34,716 nucleotides of DNA from Spirochaetaceae bacterium (GTDB taxonomy: Bacteria; Spirochaetota; Spirochaetia; DSM-27196; PWMO01), in NCBI GenBank assembly GCA_007693485.1, contig REDM01000230.1:1-34716 (forward strand), written 5' to 3'. Shown here piece after piece: positions 16,388 to 23,733 of this stretch. Under the pieces are notes generated by a model. It saw nothing but the letters and a program-made list of their open reading frames with translations, had not been told where the DNA came from and did no database searches. A program made the translations under genes and the position numbers. Within the stretch, counting starts at the first letter, position 1, and each line of letters begins with the position of its first letter.

Positions 16388-17719
16388 ATGATCGTGGATC
16401 GACTCATGCGCGTGCTGACCCTCGCCGACTACAACACGCGTGTGGTGATGTTTGGTACGGTTATGCTGGGAATCGCCGGCGGTGTCATCGGCGTGTTTCT
16501 TCTGCTTCGCCGCCGCGCTCTGCTGGCAGACGCGGTCAGCCACGCTGCCCTGCCCGGGGTTGCCGGAGCATTTCTGCTCATTCTTGCGCTTGGAGGAAAT
16601 CCGCGCAGTCTTCCGCTCCTGATGCTGGGAGCCCTGGTCTCCGGCCTTCTGGGAATGGGGTGCGTGCTCTTCATTACCCGCTTCACGCGAATTTCGCAGG
16701 ACGCAGCCTTGGGAATTGTGTTGAGCGTCTTCTTTGGGTTTGGGGTTGCCCTGTTGGGGATCATTCAGCGTACGCGCGGCGCTCCGGCCGCCGGGTTGAA
16801 CTCGTTCATCTATGGGCGAACGGCTTCGATGATCCGCGCGGACGCGATGCTGATCGGCATTGCTGCCCTGGTGGTTGTGCTCGTGTCCATGGTCCTCTTT
16901 AAGGAATTCAGGCTCTTCACCTTCGATCCCGATTTTGCCGCGGGAGATGGGTGGCCGGTCCAGCGGCTGGACACCCTGTTGATGTCGCTGGTGGTCGCGG
17001 TGACGGTGATTGGATTGCAGGCGGTGGGGATCATTCTGGTTATCGCCATTCTGGTTGTGCCGCCGGCCGCCGCGCGGTTCTGGACGGATCGTCTTGATCA
17101 CATGGTGCTGATCTCCGCCGGGGTGGGTGCCATTGGCGCCTACCTCGGCACGGGAGTCAGCGCGCTGGCACCGCGGCTTCCCGCCGGAGCAGTCATTGTT
17201 GGTGCGCACGGCTCGGTGTTTGTGGTGAGCATGCTGATAGGCTCGGCGCGAGGGGTGTTGCGGGAACTGTTTGCACACCGCAGTCTTGCTCGCACAACCG
17301 TGAAGCAGAACCTGCTGCGCGCTCTGTTTGAGTGCGAAGAGGCCGAACGTGGTGCCTCGGTTGAGTCGCAATGGCGCTATCTGACAACGGCTCGCGGCTG
17401 GACCGAGCGTGAACTGGCCCGTGCCTTGCGATTGCTGCTTCGTGATGGGAGCATCTATCGACTTCCCGCAGGAGCCTGGCAGCTGACCGAACCCGGGCGG
17501 GTACGCGCCGCGCGGGTGACGCGAAACCACCGGCTCTGGGAGGTCTACCTGTTGGAGCACGCCGAGACGGCGCCTGCCCACGTCGACCGGGGAGCCGACT
17601 TCATCGAGCATGTGCTGGGCGAAGAGCTGGTGGCGGAGCTGGAAGAAGCCCTGCCACGGTTTGGCAAAGTGGTCCCGGCCAGCGTGCACGTGATCGGCAC
17701 CGGGAGAGGCGCAACATGA
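16388..17719 (+). CDS. troC: Permease TroC fused to a DtxR/MntR-like domain
   Basis: The N-terminal part (about 1-288) is an ABC-3 family metal permease with about eight or nine membrane segments and the usual LADAVSHAALPG motif (46-57). The rest, residues about 300-430, is not permease. It looks like a winged helix (WTERELARALRLLLRDGS then WQLTEPGRV, about 338-372) followed by a DtxR-type dimerisation domain. In that domain H381 and E385 (NHRLWEVYL), D400, D404, E407 and H408 align with the DtxR ligand positions 79, 83, 98, 102, 105 and 106; H398 is close by. Chlamydia YtgCR is a known precedent, in which the repressor part is released by cleavage. GAGGAAGAGG precedes the ATG. The end overlaps troD by four bases. 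Confidence 0.93.
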   Translation: MIVDRLMRVLTLADYNTRVVMFGTVMLGIAGGVIGVFLLLRRRALLADAVSHAALPGVAGAFLLILALGGNPRSLPLLMLGALVSGLLGMGCVLFITRFTRISQDAALGIVLSVFFGFGVALLGIIQRTRGAPAAGLNSFIYGRTASMIRADAMLIGIAALVVVLVSMVLFKEFRLFTFDPDFAAGDGWPVQRLDTLLMSLVVAVTVIGLQAVGIILVIAILVVPPAAARFWTDRLDHMVLISAGVGAIGAYLGTGVSALAPRLPAGAVIVGAHGSVFVVSMLIGSARGVLRELFAHRSLARTTVKQNLLRALFECEEAERGASVESQWRYLTTARGWTERELARALRLLLRDGSIYRLPAGAWQLTEPGRVRAARVTRNHRLWEVYLLEHAETAPAHVDRGADFIEHVLGEELVAELEEALPRFGKVVPASVHVIGTGRGAT

Positions 17720-19107
17720 TCTGGACTTCCCTTGACACCTGGATTGTTGTCGCTGCGGTACTTGCCGGTGCCACCTGCGCCCTCATTGGCTCCTTTCTGG
17801 TGCTGAAGAAGGTCAGCATGATGGGCGATGCAATCAGTCACGCGGTTCTTCCCGGCATCGCGGTTGCCTTTATTCTTACCGGCTCGCGGGCGGGGCCGGT
17901 CATGCTTCTTGGTGCCGCTCTGGTAGGCGTTTTGACTGCGGTGCTCGTGCAGCTCATCCATCGTCACGCCCGCCTCGAAGAAGGGGCGTCGATGGGGGTG
18001 GTCTTCACCGTTCTCTTTGCGATTGGGCTCATCCTGATCGAGCAAGCTGCTCGGAATGTCGACATTCATCCGGAGCACGTGCTCTTTGGGGCGGTGGAGC
18101 TCGTACCGCTTCACGTGGTCTCGCTTGGGGGTTGGGACGTTCCGCGGGGAGTGGTACTCCTGGCCGTGATGCTCGTTATCAACGTGGTGCTGGTTGTGCT
18201 GTTTTTCAAGGAACTACGGCTTGCGACCTTCGACCCGGAGCTGGCGACCGCCCTCGGCATCAATGCGACCGCCGTTCACTACGTGCTCATGGTGCTGGTT
18301 GCCATGACCACGGTTGCTGCGTTCGAGGTGGTTGGCAGCATTCTGGTTGTTGCCATGTTGATCGTGCCCGGGGCGATCGCGTGGCTGCTGACCCGCCGAT
18401 TGTTGCCGTTTCTGATTGTCAGCGTTGCGGTGTCCGTGGTCGCGGCCGTCGTCGGGCACATCGCTGCGATTACGGTGCCGCCGCTTTTCGGGTATGCCGA
18501 TACCAGTACATCCGGCTCCATGGCCACGGTGCTGGGGCTGTTTTTTTTCCTGGCGATGCTCTTTGCTCCGGAACAGGGATTGGTGGCGCGGGCGTGGGGT
18601 ACCGCCCGGCTTCGGCTTTCGATCGGCACTCAGGACGCGCTGGGGTTGCTCGCCCGTGCCGCGGAAAAACCCGAGAACCGTGATGCGAGCCTTTCCGCTG
18701 CGGAGTTTCGCGGTGTGAGCCGATCGCCCTTTGCAGGACGTCGGCTCCGTCTGGCGGCAGCGCTTGGGCTGCTGCGCGCCAGAGGACTGGTTGCGGCGCG
18801 AGGCGGCCGATACCGTGCCACCGAACGCGGTGCTGAGCAGGGACGGGCGGTATTGCGGTCGCATCGTCTGTGGGAGCGGTTCTTCTACGACGATGGAAAG
18901 GTGGATCTTGGTGAGTTGCATACCGCAGCGGACGTGCTGGAGCACTTTACCGATTCCGGGTTACAGCATGAACTCGCGGAGCGGTTTGCCGGAATCTCTA
19001 CCGACCCTCGGGGAAACCGAATCCCGGGGGAGACGACCAATCCCGACGCGAACAGGCCCTTGGAGGATCGGGCACTGGACGACGGCAGCCAGAAGCCGCG
19101 TCCGTAA
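17716..19107 (+). CDS. troD: Permease TroD fused to a DtxR/MntR-like domain
   Basis: This is the second ABC-3 metal permease of the transporter, with SMMGDAISHAVLPG at 34-47 and membrane segments to about residue 288. As in TroC, a soluble C-terminal region follows. A winged-helix-like part (about 335-375: LRLAAALGLLRARGLVAAR then YRATERG) leads into a dimerisation-like domain. H383 and E387 (SHRLWERFF), H402, D406, E409 and H410 (LHTAADVLEH) align with all six DtxR/TroR ligand positions. The following DPRGNRIPG resembles DPHGDPIPS of TroR. At 463 residues it is far longer than a plain TroD. ATGA overlap with troC implies coupled translation. Confidence 0.93.
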   Translation: MIWTSLDTWIVVAAVLAGATCALIGSFLVLKKVSMMGDAISHAVLPGIAVAFILTGSRAGPVMLLGAALVGVLTAVLVQLIHRHARLEEGASMGVVFTVLFAIGLILIEQAARNVDIHPEHVLFGAVELVPLHVVSLGGWDVPRGVVLLAVMLVINVVLVVLFFKELRLATFDPELATALGINATAVHYVLMVLVAMTTVAAFEVVGSILVVAMLIVPGAIAWLLTRRLLPFLIVSVAVSVVAAVVGHIAAITVPPLFGYADTSTSGSMATVLGLFFFLAMLFAPEQGLVARAWGTARLRLSIGTQDALGLLARAAEKPENRDASLSAAEFRGVSRSPFAGRRLRLAAALGLLRARGLVAARGGRYRATERGAEQGRAVLRSHRLWERFFYDDGKVDLGELHTAADVLEHFTDSGLQHELAERFAGISTDPRGNRIPGETTNPDANRPLEDRALDDGSQKPRP

Positions 19108-19112
19108 GCGAC

Positions 19113-19141
19113 TTGCCGTGGTCTGTACGCCGCGGTATCAT
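19113..19141 (+). promoter_or_regulatory. Putative own promoter of troR
   Basis: TTGCCG (19113-19118), 17 bases and TATCAT (19136-19141) lie in the 60-base gap between troD and troR. The start site would be near 19148, leaving a leader of about 20 bases with the GAGGAGG ribosome binding site. No dyad like the tro operator overlaps it. Confidence 0.5.
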
Positions 19142-19167
19142 GGTGGAGCATTGAGGAGGTCCGGCTC

Positions 19168-19860
19168 GTGCCGACCAGTACAGTAGAACAGTACATCAAG
19201 ACGATATATCAGCAGGAAGAGCGCGCGTCGGGCACGATCGTACCCATGAAGCAGCTCTCGGAGGCGATGGGCGTCACGCCCGGCACCGCCACCGCAATGG
19301 TGAAGCACCTCGCGCAGCGGCAGCTGATCGCCTATCAACCGCGGAAGGGAGTTCGTCTTACCGCCCGCGGCCGTACCCTGGCGCTGACCATGGTTCGTCG
19401 CCACAGACTGATCGAGACCTTTCTCGAGCACGTGCTTGGCTACGATTGGAGCGAAGTACACGAGGACGCCGAACTGCTGGAACACGCGGTGTCGGATAAG
19501 TTCATCGAACGCATCGACACCTATCTGGGGTCTCCGGCGGTAGATCCTCACGGCGATCCGATACCGTCGGCGGAGGGTCACATCGCACGTCGCGAATCAA
19601 TTCCTCTTGATCGGTGTGCAACCGGAGACTCGGTGCGGATCGCCCGACTGCGCAACGATGATCCCGCCTTTCTGCTGATGATGAAAGAGCAGCGGCTCGT
19701 CCCCGGAGAGGCCTTTGTGGTGACCGACAAGAACGAAACCGCCGGAACGGTGACCGTTCAGCACGACCGGGGGGCAGCGCCGTTCACCATCAGTATGGGA
19801 AACAGCACGCGCATCATGGTTGATGCTGCGGGGGAAGCCCCGGAGAACAGACACCCCTGA
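19168..19860 (+). CDS. troR: Metal-dependent repressor TroR (DtxR/MntR family)
   Basis: TroR binds metal ion and represses the tro operon. The 230-residue protein has a winged helix (about 1-70), a dimerisation domain (about 70-135) and a C-terminal SH3-like domain (about 150-222), so it is longer than Treponema TroR, which lacks the last part. Ligand positions match DtxR numbering: H79, E83, H98, E102, E105 and H106. The residue at DtxR M10/MntR D8 is Q8, and MntR E11 is K11, so the second site differs from MntR. The start is GTG 19168 with GAGGAGG nine bases upstream. Its last 47 bases overlap the convergent DUF255 gene. Confidence 0.94.
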   Translation: MPTSTVEQYIKTIYQQEERASGTIVPMKQLSEAMGVTPGTATAMVKHLAQRQLIAYQPRKGVRLTARGRTLALTMVRRHRLIETFLEHVLGYDWSEVHEDAELLEHAVSDKFIERIDTYLGSPAVDPHGDPIPSAEGHIARRESIPLDRCATGDSVRIARLRNDDPAFLLMMKEQRLVPGEAFVVTDKNETAGTVTVQHDRGAAPFTISMGNSTRIMVDAAGEAPENRHP

Positions 19861-21688
19861 AACAGTGGTTGACCACCGGTCCTTCCGTCTGGACCGTATG
19901 CGGCGGAAGGCCGTCCCACGGCAGTGGCGTGTCCGACTGCACGGTGTAGACGTACCCTCGCGTGTGCAGCGCCGCAACCGACTGAAACTCGCCTGCAACC
20001 GGAATCCCAAATTGCACGGGCTCGTAGGGCTCGCCACGCACCATCGCGGCACGCTGAACGGCAAACTCGGCGAGGGCGGTGGGAGACGGTGACGGGCTGT
20101 CGAAGACATCCGCGGGTACCGGGAGAAAATCCGCTTCGGCGGCGGCGGTCCAGCTCGCTTCGGAGCGAAACCGGTTCATGGAATCGCGCAGCGCACCAAT
20201 CAGATCTCCGTGGCGTCGGTCTTCCTCGTAGCCGTAGGTCAGGAAGAGCAGCATTGCCGCATGGTCCTCCAGGAATCGGCCTCCAAGCGGCGTGCCGGCA
20301 ATGCTCCCGTGGATCACCTCGTGGGTCTCGGTTACGTGACGACGGATCAGCTCTTCCCGGAGGCTGAGACCGAGTTCGTGTGCCGCGCGGGCTGCCTCGG
20401 CGTCGCCGAGTGTCCTCCCGGCGACCAGCAGGGCAATGCCGGCGAGGGCGTTCCACGCGGTGAGCGCTTTCTCATCGCGAAACGGCTGAGGTCGGGAGCG
20501 GCGGACCTTCAGCAGCGCGGCAACGGCAGCGGCCAACTCCGGGGAGGCGCCAATGGTGGGAACGACGCCGTCGCGCATGCGTCGTTGCAGATGAATCTTC
20601 CCTTCGAAGTTTCCCGCATCCGGTAGCTCGAACGTCGCCTCGAAGGCCGCGTACTGCTCGGGGGAGAGTACGCGCTCGATCTCGTCACGCGTCCAGAGGT
20701 AGGTTTCTCCTTCGTGGTGGTTGGTGTCCGCATCGTGCGCCGCGCAGAGCAGCCCGTCGTGCAGAAACGTCTCGCTCAGGCAGCGGACAATTCCGGTAGC
20801 CGCCTCTTCGTGGGCAGGATCGCGCCAGAGAGCGGTAGCGAACGCGTAATTCCACAGCAGCATCGCCTGGTCGTAGAGCATCTTTTCAAAGTGCGGGATG
20901 GTCCACTGCCGATCGACGCAGTAGCGAAAGAAGCCTCCCTGCAGATGGTCGTGCAACCCGCGCGTCACCATCTGGTCCAGGGTAAGGCGGGTACCCGCCG
21001 CAAGCGGCATCGCCGGGCCCTCGTCGGCAATGCGGTACAGCGCGTAGAGCAGCGAGCAGTGCGGGGGAAACTTCTGTTCTCCACTGATGCCCCCGTGCGT
21101 TGGATCGGTCCGGTTGACCAGAGCCGCATCGATCTGGGCGATCTGTTCGTCGTCGGTTGCGGTGGCGGCAGGACGGGTGGGGGTATTCATCGGAACCGCT
21201 TGGAGCTCCGATTTTCGCTCGTCGTAGAACGCCTTGATGCGCGTCAGGATATCGAGGAATCCGGGCCGGCCGAATCGCGGTTCCGGCGCCGCATAGGTCA
21301 TGGCAAAGAAGGGCTTGAGGTCCGGCGAAAGAAAGGCGTTCAGCGGCCATCCGCCGGCACCGGTTGTTGCCACCAGAAAGCTCATCATGTACTGGTCGAT
21401 GTCGGGACGCTCTTCGCGATCAACCTTGATGGGCACGAAGTGTTGGTTGAGATAGGAAGCGCACGCAGGATCAGAGAAGCTGTCGGCCGCCATGACGTGG
21501 CACCAGTGGCAGGTGGAATACCCCACCGAAACCAGAAGAATGCGGTCGGTTTCCCGTGCGTAGCGAAGGGTTTCTTCGTTCCACTCCTGCCAGTGAACCG
21601 GGTTGTCGGCGTGGCTTCGGAGGTAGGGCGACAGCGATTGATCGAGCACGTTGCGCGTGAACTGATTTGGTTCGGGCTGATTCTTCAT
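19814..21688 (-). CDS. DUF255 thioredoxin-domain protein (YyaL/SSP411 family)
   Basis: This protein of about 624 residues belongs to the YyaL/spermatogenesis-associated protein 20 family. It has an N-terminal thioredoxin-like domain and a C-terminal (alpha/alpha)6 barrel like that of sugar-processing enzymes. Counting from ATG 21688, NQFTRNVLDQSLSPYLRSHA begins at residue 8 and the redox motif GYSTCHWCHVM has C60 and C63. DREERPDID and GGWPLNAFLSPD are also family hallmarks. The function of the family is not established. A TTG at 21724 would add twelve residues, but I prefer ATG 21688, which has no ribosome binding site and a weak -10 six bases upstream. The end overlaps troR by 47 bases. Confidence 0.93.
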   Translation of the reverse strand: MKNQPEPNQFTRNVLDQSLSPYLRSHADNPVHWQEWNEETLRYARETDRILLVSVGYSTCHWCHVMAADSFSDPACASYLNQHFVPIKVDREERPDIDQYMMSFLVATTGAGGWPLNAFLSPDLKPFFAMTYAAPEPRFGRPGFLDILTRIKAFYDERKSELQAVPMNTPTRPAATATDDEQIAQIDAALVNRTDPTHGGISGEQKFPPHCSLLYALYRIADEGPAMPLAAGTRLTLDQMVTRGLHDHLQGGFFRYCVDRQWTIPHFEKMLYDQAMLLWNYAFATALWRDPAHEEAATGIVRCLSETFLHDGLLCAAHDADTNHHEGETYLWTRDEIERVLSPEQYAAFEATFELPDAGNFEGKIHLQRRMRDGVVPTIGASPELAAAVAALLKVRRSRPQPFRDEKALTAWNALAGIALLVAGRTLGDAEAARAAHELGLSLREELIRRHVTETHEVIHGSIAGTPLGGRFLEDHAAMLLFLTYGYEEDRRHGDLIGALRDSMNRFRSEASWTAAAEADFLPVPADVFDSPSPSPTALAEFAVQRAAMVRGEPYEPVQFGIPVAGEFQSVAALHTRGYVYTVQSDTPLPWDGLPPHTVQTEGPVVNHCFRGVCSPGLPPQHQP

Positions 21689-21694
21689 GGTGTC

Positions 21695-21724
21695 AACATA
21701 CTGAGGAACAACGCGGTCGAACAA
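21695..21724 (-). promoter_or_regulatory. Weak promoter, possible leaderless DUF255 mRNA
   Basis: On the minus strand TTGTTC (21724-21719), 18 bases and TATGTT (21700-21695) end six bases before ATG 21688. The hexamers are weak. The geometry matches the other candidate leaderless genes in this window. Confidence 0.3.
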
Positions 21725-21754
21725 CCCGTACCGGGAACAAACCGGCCTTCCGGT

Positions 21755-22576
21755 CTAAAACGCAAACACGAACTCAAACTCCGGGGCAGGAATTTCACGA
21801 ATCGACTGCGCCAGCAGGAGCGGGATCACGGTCTCTCCGCCGCTGGTGCGAAACGGCGCGGATGACACGGTAGCGGTGACCTCTACCCAGATTCCCTCGC
21901 GGGGCAGCGCGGTGCGGTCGGTTTCAACCACAACCGGCAAGAGGCTCGCGTCGAGGGTGCAGCACCAGAGCAGTCGCCGCGCTACGTAGAACCGGTTGGC
22001 ATCGAAGCTCGGCTCTCGTCCGGTAACGCCGCGAAGTTTCACGGTGCGTCCCTCCAGCAGGGATCGATCTTCGTAGAGCAGGGAGTAGTAGCGAAAGAAG
22101 AGGCCTTCAGTGAACTCAATCAGGTCGAAGTCTGAAATCGAGGGATCGGTATCCACCCCCGAAATCTCCCGAGGAACGCTACCGACTGCTGCTTCCGGGA
22201 TGATGGCAATCGGAAGCGACGACGGCGACCAACCGCCCCCCGTAAAGGCCGCCGCGGTCTGCGACGCCTCGATCCCCAGGAAGGCGGCGGTTGGCGGACC
22301 GGTGTAGCGGGTTCCCAGCAGAACGAAGACGACCGGCACCAGAAACACGAGGAATCCGTGCTGCGGAGCGTAGGTTCCCGAGCTGCGGCGCAATAGAATT
22401 GCCGCGGCAATCACGCCGAGGGCCCCCGATGCGAGTACCACAAGCGGCACCGAAGGTGGGCGTACAAACCGCTCAAGCGAACCAGAGAGCGCGAGAACCA
22501 GGACTCCCAGAAAGTACGCGAGCAGGATAGCGGCCCAGATCCATTGACCGATCGGCGGTCTGCTGCGTGCGGTCAC
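21755..22576 (-). CDS. TIGR03943/DUF1980 membrane protein (YcgQ-like)
   Basis: The 273-residue protein has hydrophobic segments at about 12-30, 42-62 and 75-88, then a soluble domain. The soluble part has GRTVKLRGVTGREPSFDAN (about 176-194) and RRLLWCCTLDASLLPVVVE with C205, C206 and D209. These fit the TIGR03943/DUF1980 family, whose members pair with DUF318 permeases (YcgQ/YcgR in Bacillus). The function is not established; a link to zinc has been proposed for the family. The GTG start overlaps the TGA of the permease gene (GTGA), so the two are translated together. Confidence 0.75.
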   Translation of the reverse strand: MTARSRPPIGQWIWAAILLAYFLGVLVLALSGSLERFVRPPSVPLVVLASGALGVIAAAILLRRSSGTYAPQHGFLVFLVPVVFVLLGTRYTGPPTAAFLGIEASQTAAAFTGGGWSPSSLPIAIIPEAAVGSVPREISGVDTDPSISDFDLIEFTEGLFFRYYSLLYEDRSLLEGRTVKLRGVTGREPSFDANRFYVARRLLWCCTLDASLLPVVVETDRTALPREGIWVEVTATVSSAPFRTSGGETVIPLLLAQSIREIPAPEFEFVFAF

Positions 22577-23595
22577 CAGAGCGCTCCTGCGGCAAGATCC
22601 CGGATTGGTGTGGTGAGGAGAACCGTAAGGAGTACCGCCGCCACGGCAAACCCCAGTGCGTGGCGTCGGCCCGCTGCGCGGGTCATTGCGCCGAAGCCCC
22701 GGGCTCCCCCAAACGCGGAAACAAGCAGAAATGCGAGCACAGCGCCGTGGGGAACCCGCCCAAAAAAGAGTGCAGCCGCGTAGGGTGCGACCTCCGGTGG
22801 AACCGAGAGCACGGCGGCGAACGTCACCATTGCCGCGACGGCCACGAGGGGGACCTGCCCGAAGAGGCGGATCGCGGTATCGGGAATGAGAATGTGAGCG
22901 GCTACGGCCACCAGCAGCCCGAGCAGCGCGAACCGGAGGCGATGGTAGAGGTCCCCTGCCACTACGTCGACGCCGGCCGGCATCGATCGGCCCGCGCCGG
23001 CGGCCACCACGTGGTTCGCGGGAAACGGCGCTCCAGCATCGACTGACGTCCTGCCGGGAACGAGGATACGCCTCGCGACCGCGCCACTTACGATGATGAT
23101 TGCAGCCGAAAACACCACAAAGAACAGGAAGAACCCGGAATTGATCCCGAACGCGAGTGCTGCCGAGAGCACGGTTACCGGGTGGAACGCGCCCGACGCC
23201 GCCACGATAACCGGGCTGACGGGCCGATGGAGCGAGAGGCGCGGCTCCATGGAAAGCGGTGCCGCCACAGCGTCCAGCATCTGCCCCACGATGGACGGCC
23301 GTCGGTCCGATCGCAACGGTGCGGTTGGTTCCATCCCCGGTGACCGCGCTGATCGTGAGACGGCAACAAACTGCCGCAATATTGAGGCTCCCGACGTCCA
23401 GAGTGCCGCGGCTACCACCAGGGGAAGGGCGGACAGCAGCAGCGACGCGTAGCGGGCGCTGAAGGCGATCAACTGCTGCGCGGCCTCCGACCGCCCGGGG
23501 AAGAAGATCGCTACGGCGACTGCGGCGAGTCCCACATAGACGGCAATCATGGCGTGCGCGAGGTTGGCGCGCGGTTCAGCGGTTTCACTGCTCAC
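22573..23595 (-). CDS. Permease of the DUF318/UPF0718 family (YcgR-like)
   Basis: This is a polytopic membrane protein of about 340 residues with roughly eight hydrophobic segments in two halves, separated by a polar loop. The first half has ARYASLLLSALPLVVAAAL and GASILRQF. The second has PPEVAPYAAALFFGRVP and AFGGARGFGAMTRAAGRR. Its pairing with the DUF1980 protein supports the DUF318 family call; the substrate is unknown. The start is unclear. I prefer GTG 23595, which has GAGGGT directly upstream and a weak promoter six bases further back; TTG 23625 would add ten residues. It is divergent from the NicO-type exporter. Confidence 0.65.
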   Translation of the reverse strand: MSSETAEPRANLAHAMIAVYVGLAAVAVAIFFPGRSEAAQQLIAFSARYASLLLSALPLVVAAALWTSGASILRQFVAVSRSARSPGMEPTAPLRSDRRPSIVGQMLDAVAAPLSMEPRLSLHRPVSPVIVAASGAFHPVTVLSAALAFGINSGFFLFFVVFSAAIIIVSGAVARRILVPGRTSVDAGAPFPANHVVAAGAGRSMPAGVDVVAGDLYHRLRFALLGLLVAVAAHILIPDTAIRLFGQVPLVAVAAMVTFAAVLSVPPEVAPYAAALFFGRVPHGAVLAFLLVSAFGGARGFGAMTRAAGRRHALGFAVAAVLLTVLLTTPIRDLAAGALW

Positions 23596-23601
23596 ACCCT
23601 C

Positions 23602-23630
23602 ACGGTACACGATGGTAAGCGACAAATCAA
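23602..23630 (-). promoter_or_regulatory. Weak promoter before the DUF318 permease
   Basis: On the minus strand TTGATT (23630-23625), 17 bases and TACCGT (23607-23602) end six bases before GTG 23595. The -10 is poor. GAGGGT in between could instead act as a very close ribosome binding site. Confidence 0.25.
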
Positions 23631-23661
23631 CGACTTCCGGCGAGACCGCTCCTCTGGCGCG

Positions 23662-23690
23662 TTGATGCGCTCAGGCTATGAGGGTACACT
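23662..23690 (+). promoter_or_regulatory. Putative promoter of the NicO-type exporter gene
   Basis: TTGATG (23662-23667), 17 bases and TACACT (23685-23690) predict transcription from about 23697. This point lies inside the dyad at 23694-23712. Confidence 0.45.
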
Positions 23691-23693
23691 GCG

Positions 23694-23712
23694 GGCACAC
23701 AGGGATTGTGCC
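23694..23712. promoter_or_regulatory. Dyad at the exporter transcription start
   Basis: GGCACA, seven bases and TGTGCC form a perfect 6-bp inverted repeat over the predicted start site of the NicO-type gene. It is a candidate operator for a metal-responsive repressor. It matches neither the NikR nor the RcnR sites I know. Confidence 0.4.
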
Positions 23713-23733
23713 AGCGGTTCTGAAGGAGGACGG

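Noticed and set aside
15686-17689. 667-codon open frame on the minus strand opposite troB and troC
   Set aside because: It lies fully opposite two clear tro genes. Its product is rich in H, Q, R and G without domains, as expected from reading the back of a GC-rich gene.
20714-21865. 383-codon plus-strand frame opposite the DUF255 gene
   Set aside because: It is antisense to a gene with the CxxC and other DUF255 motifs. The frame follows codon bias of the true gene.
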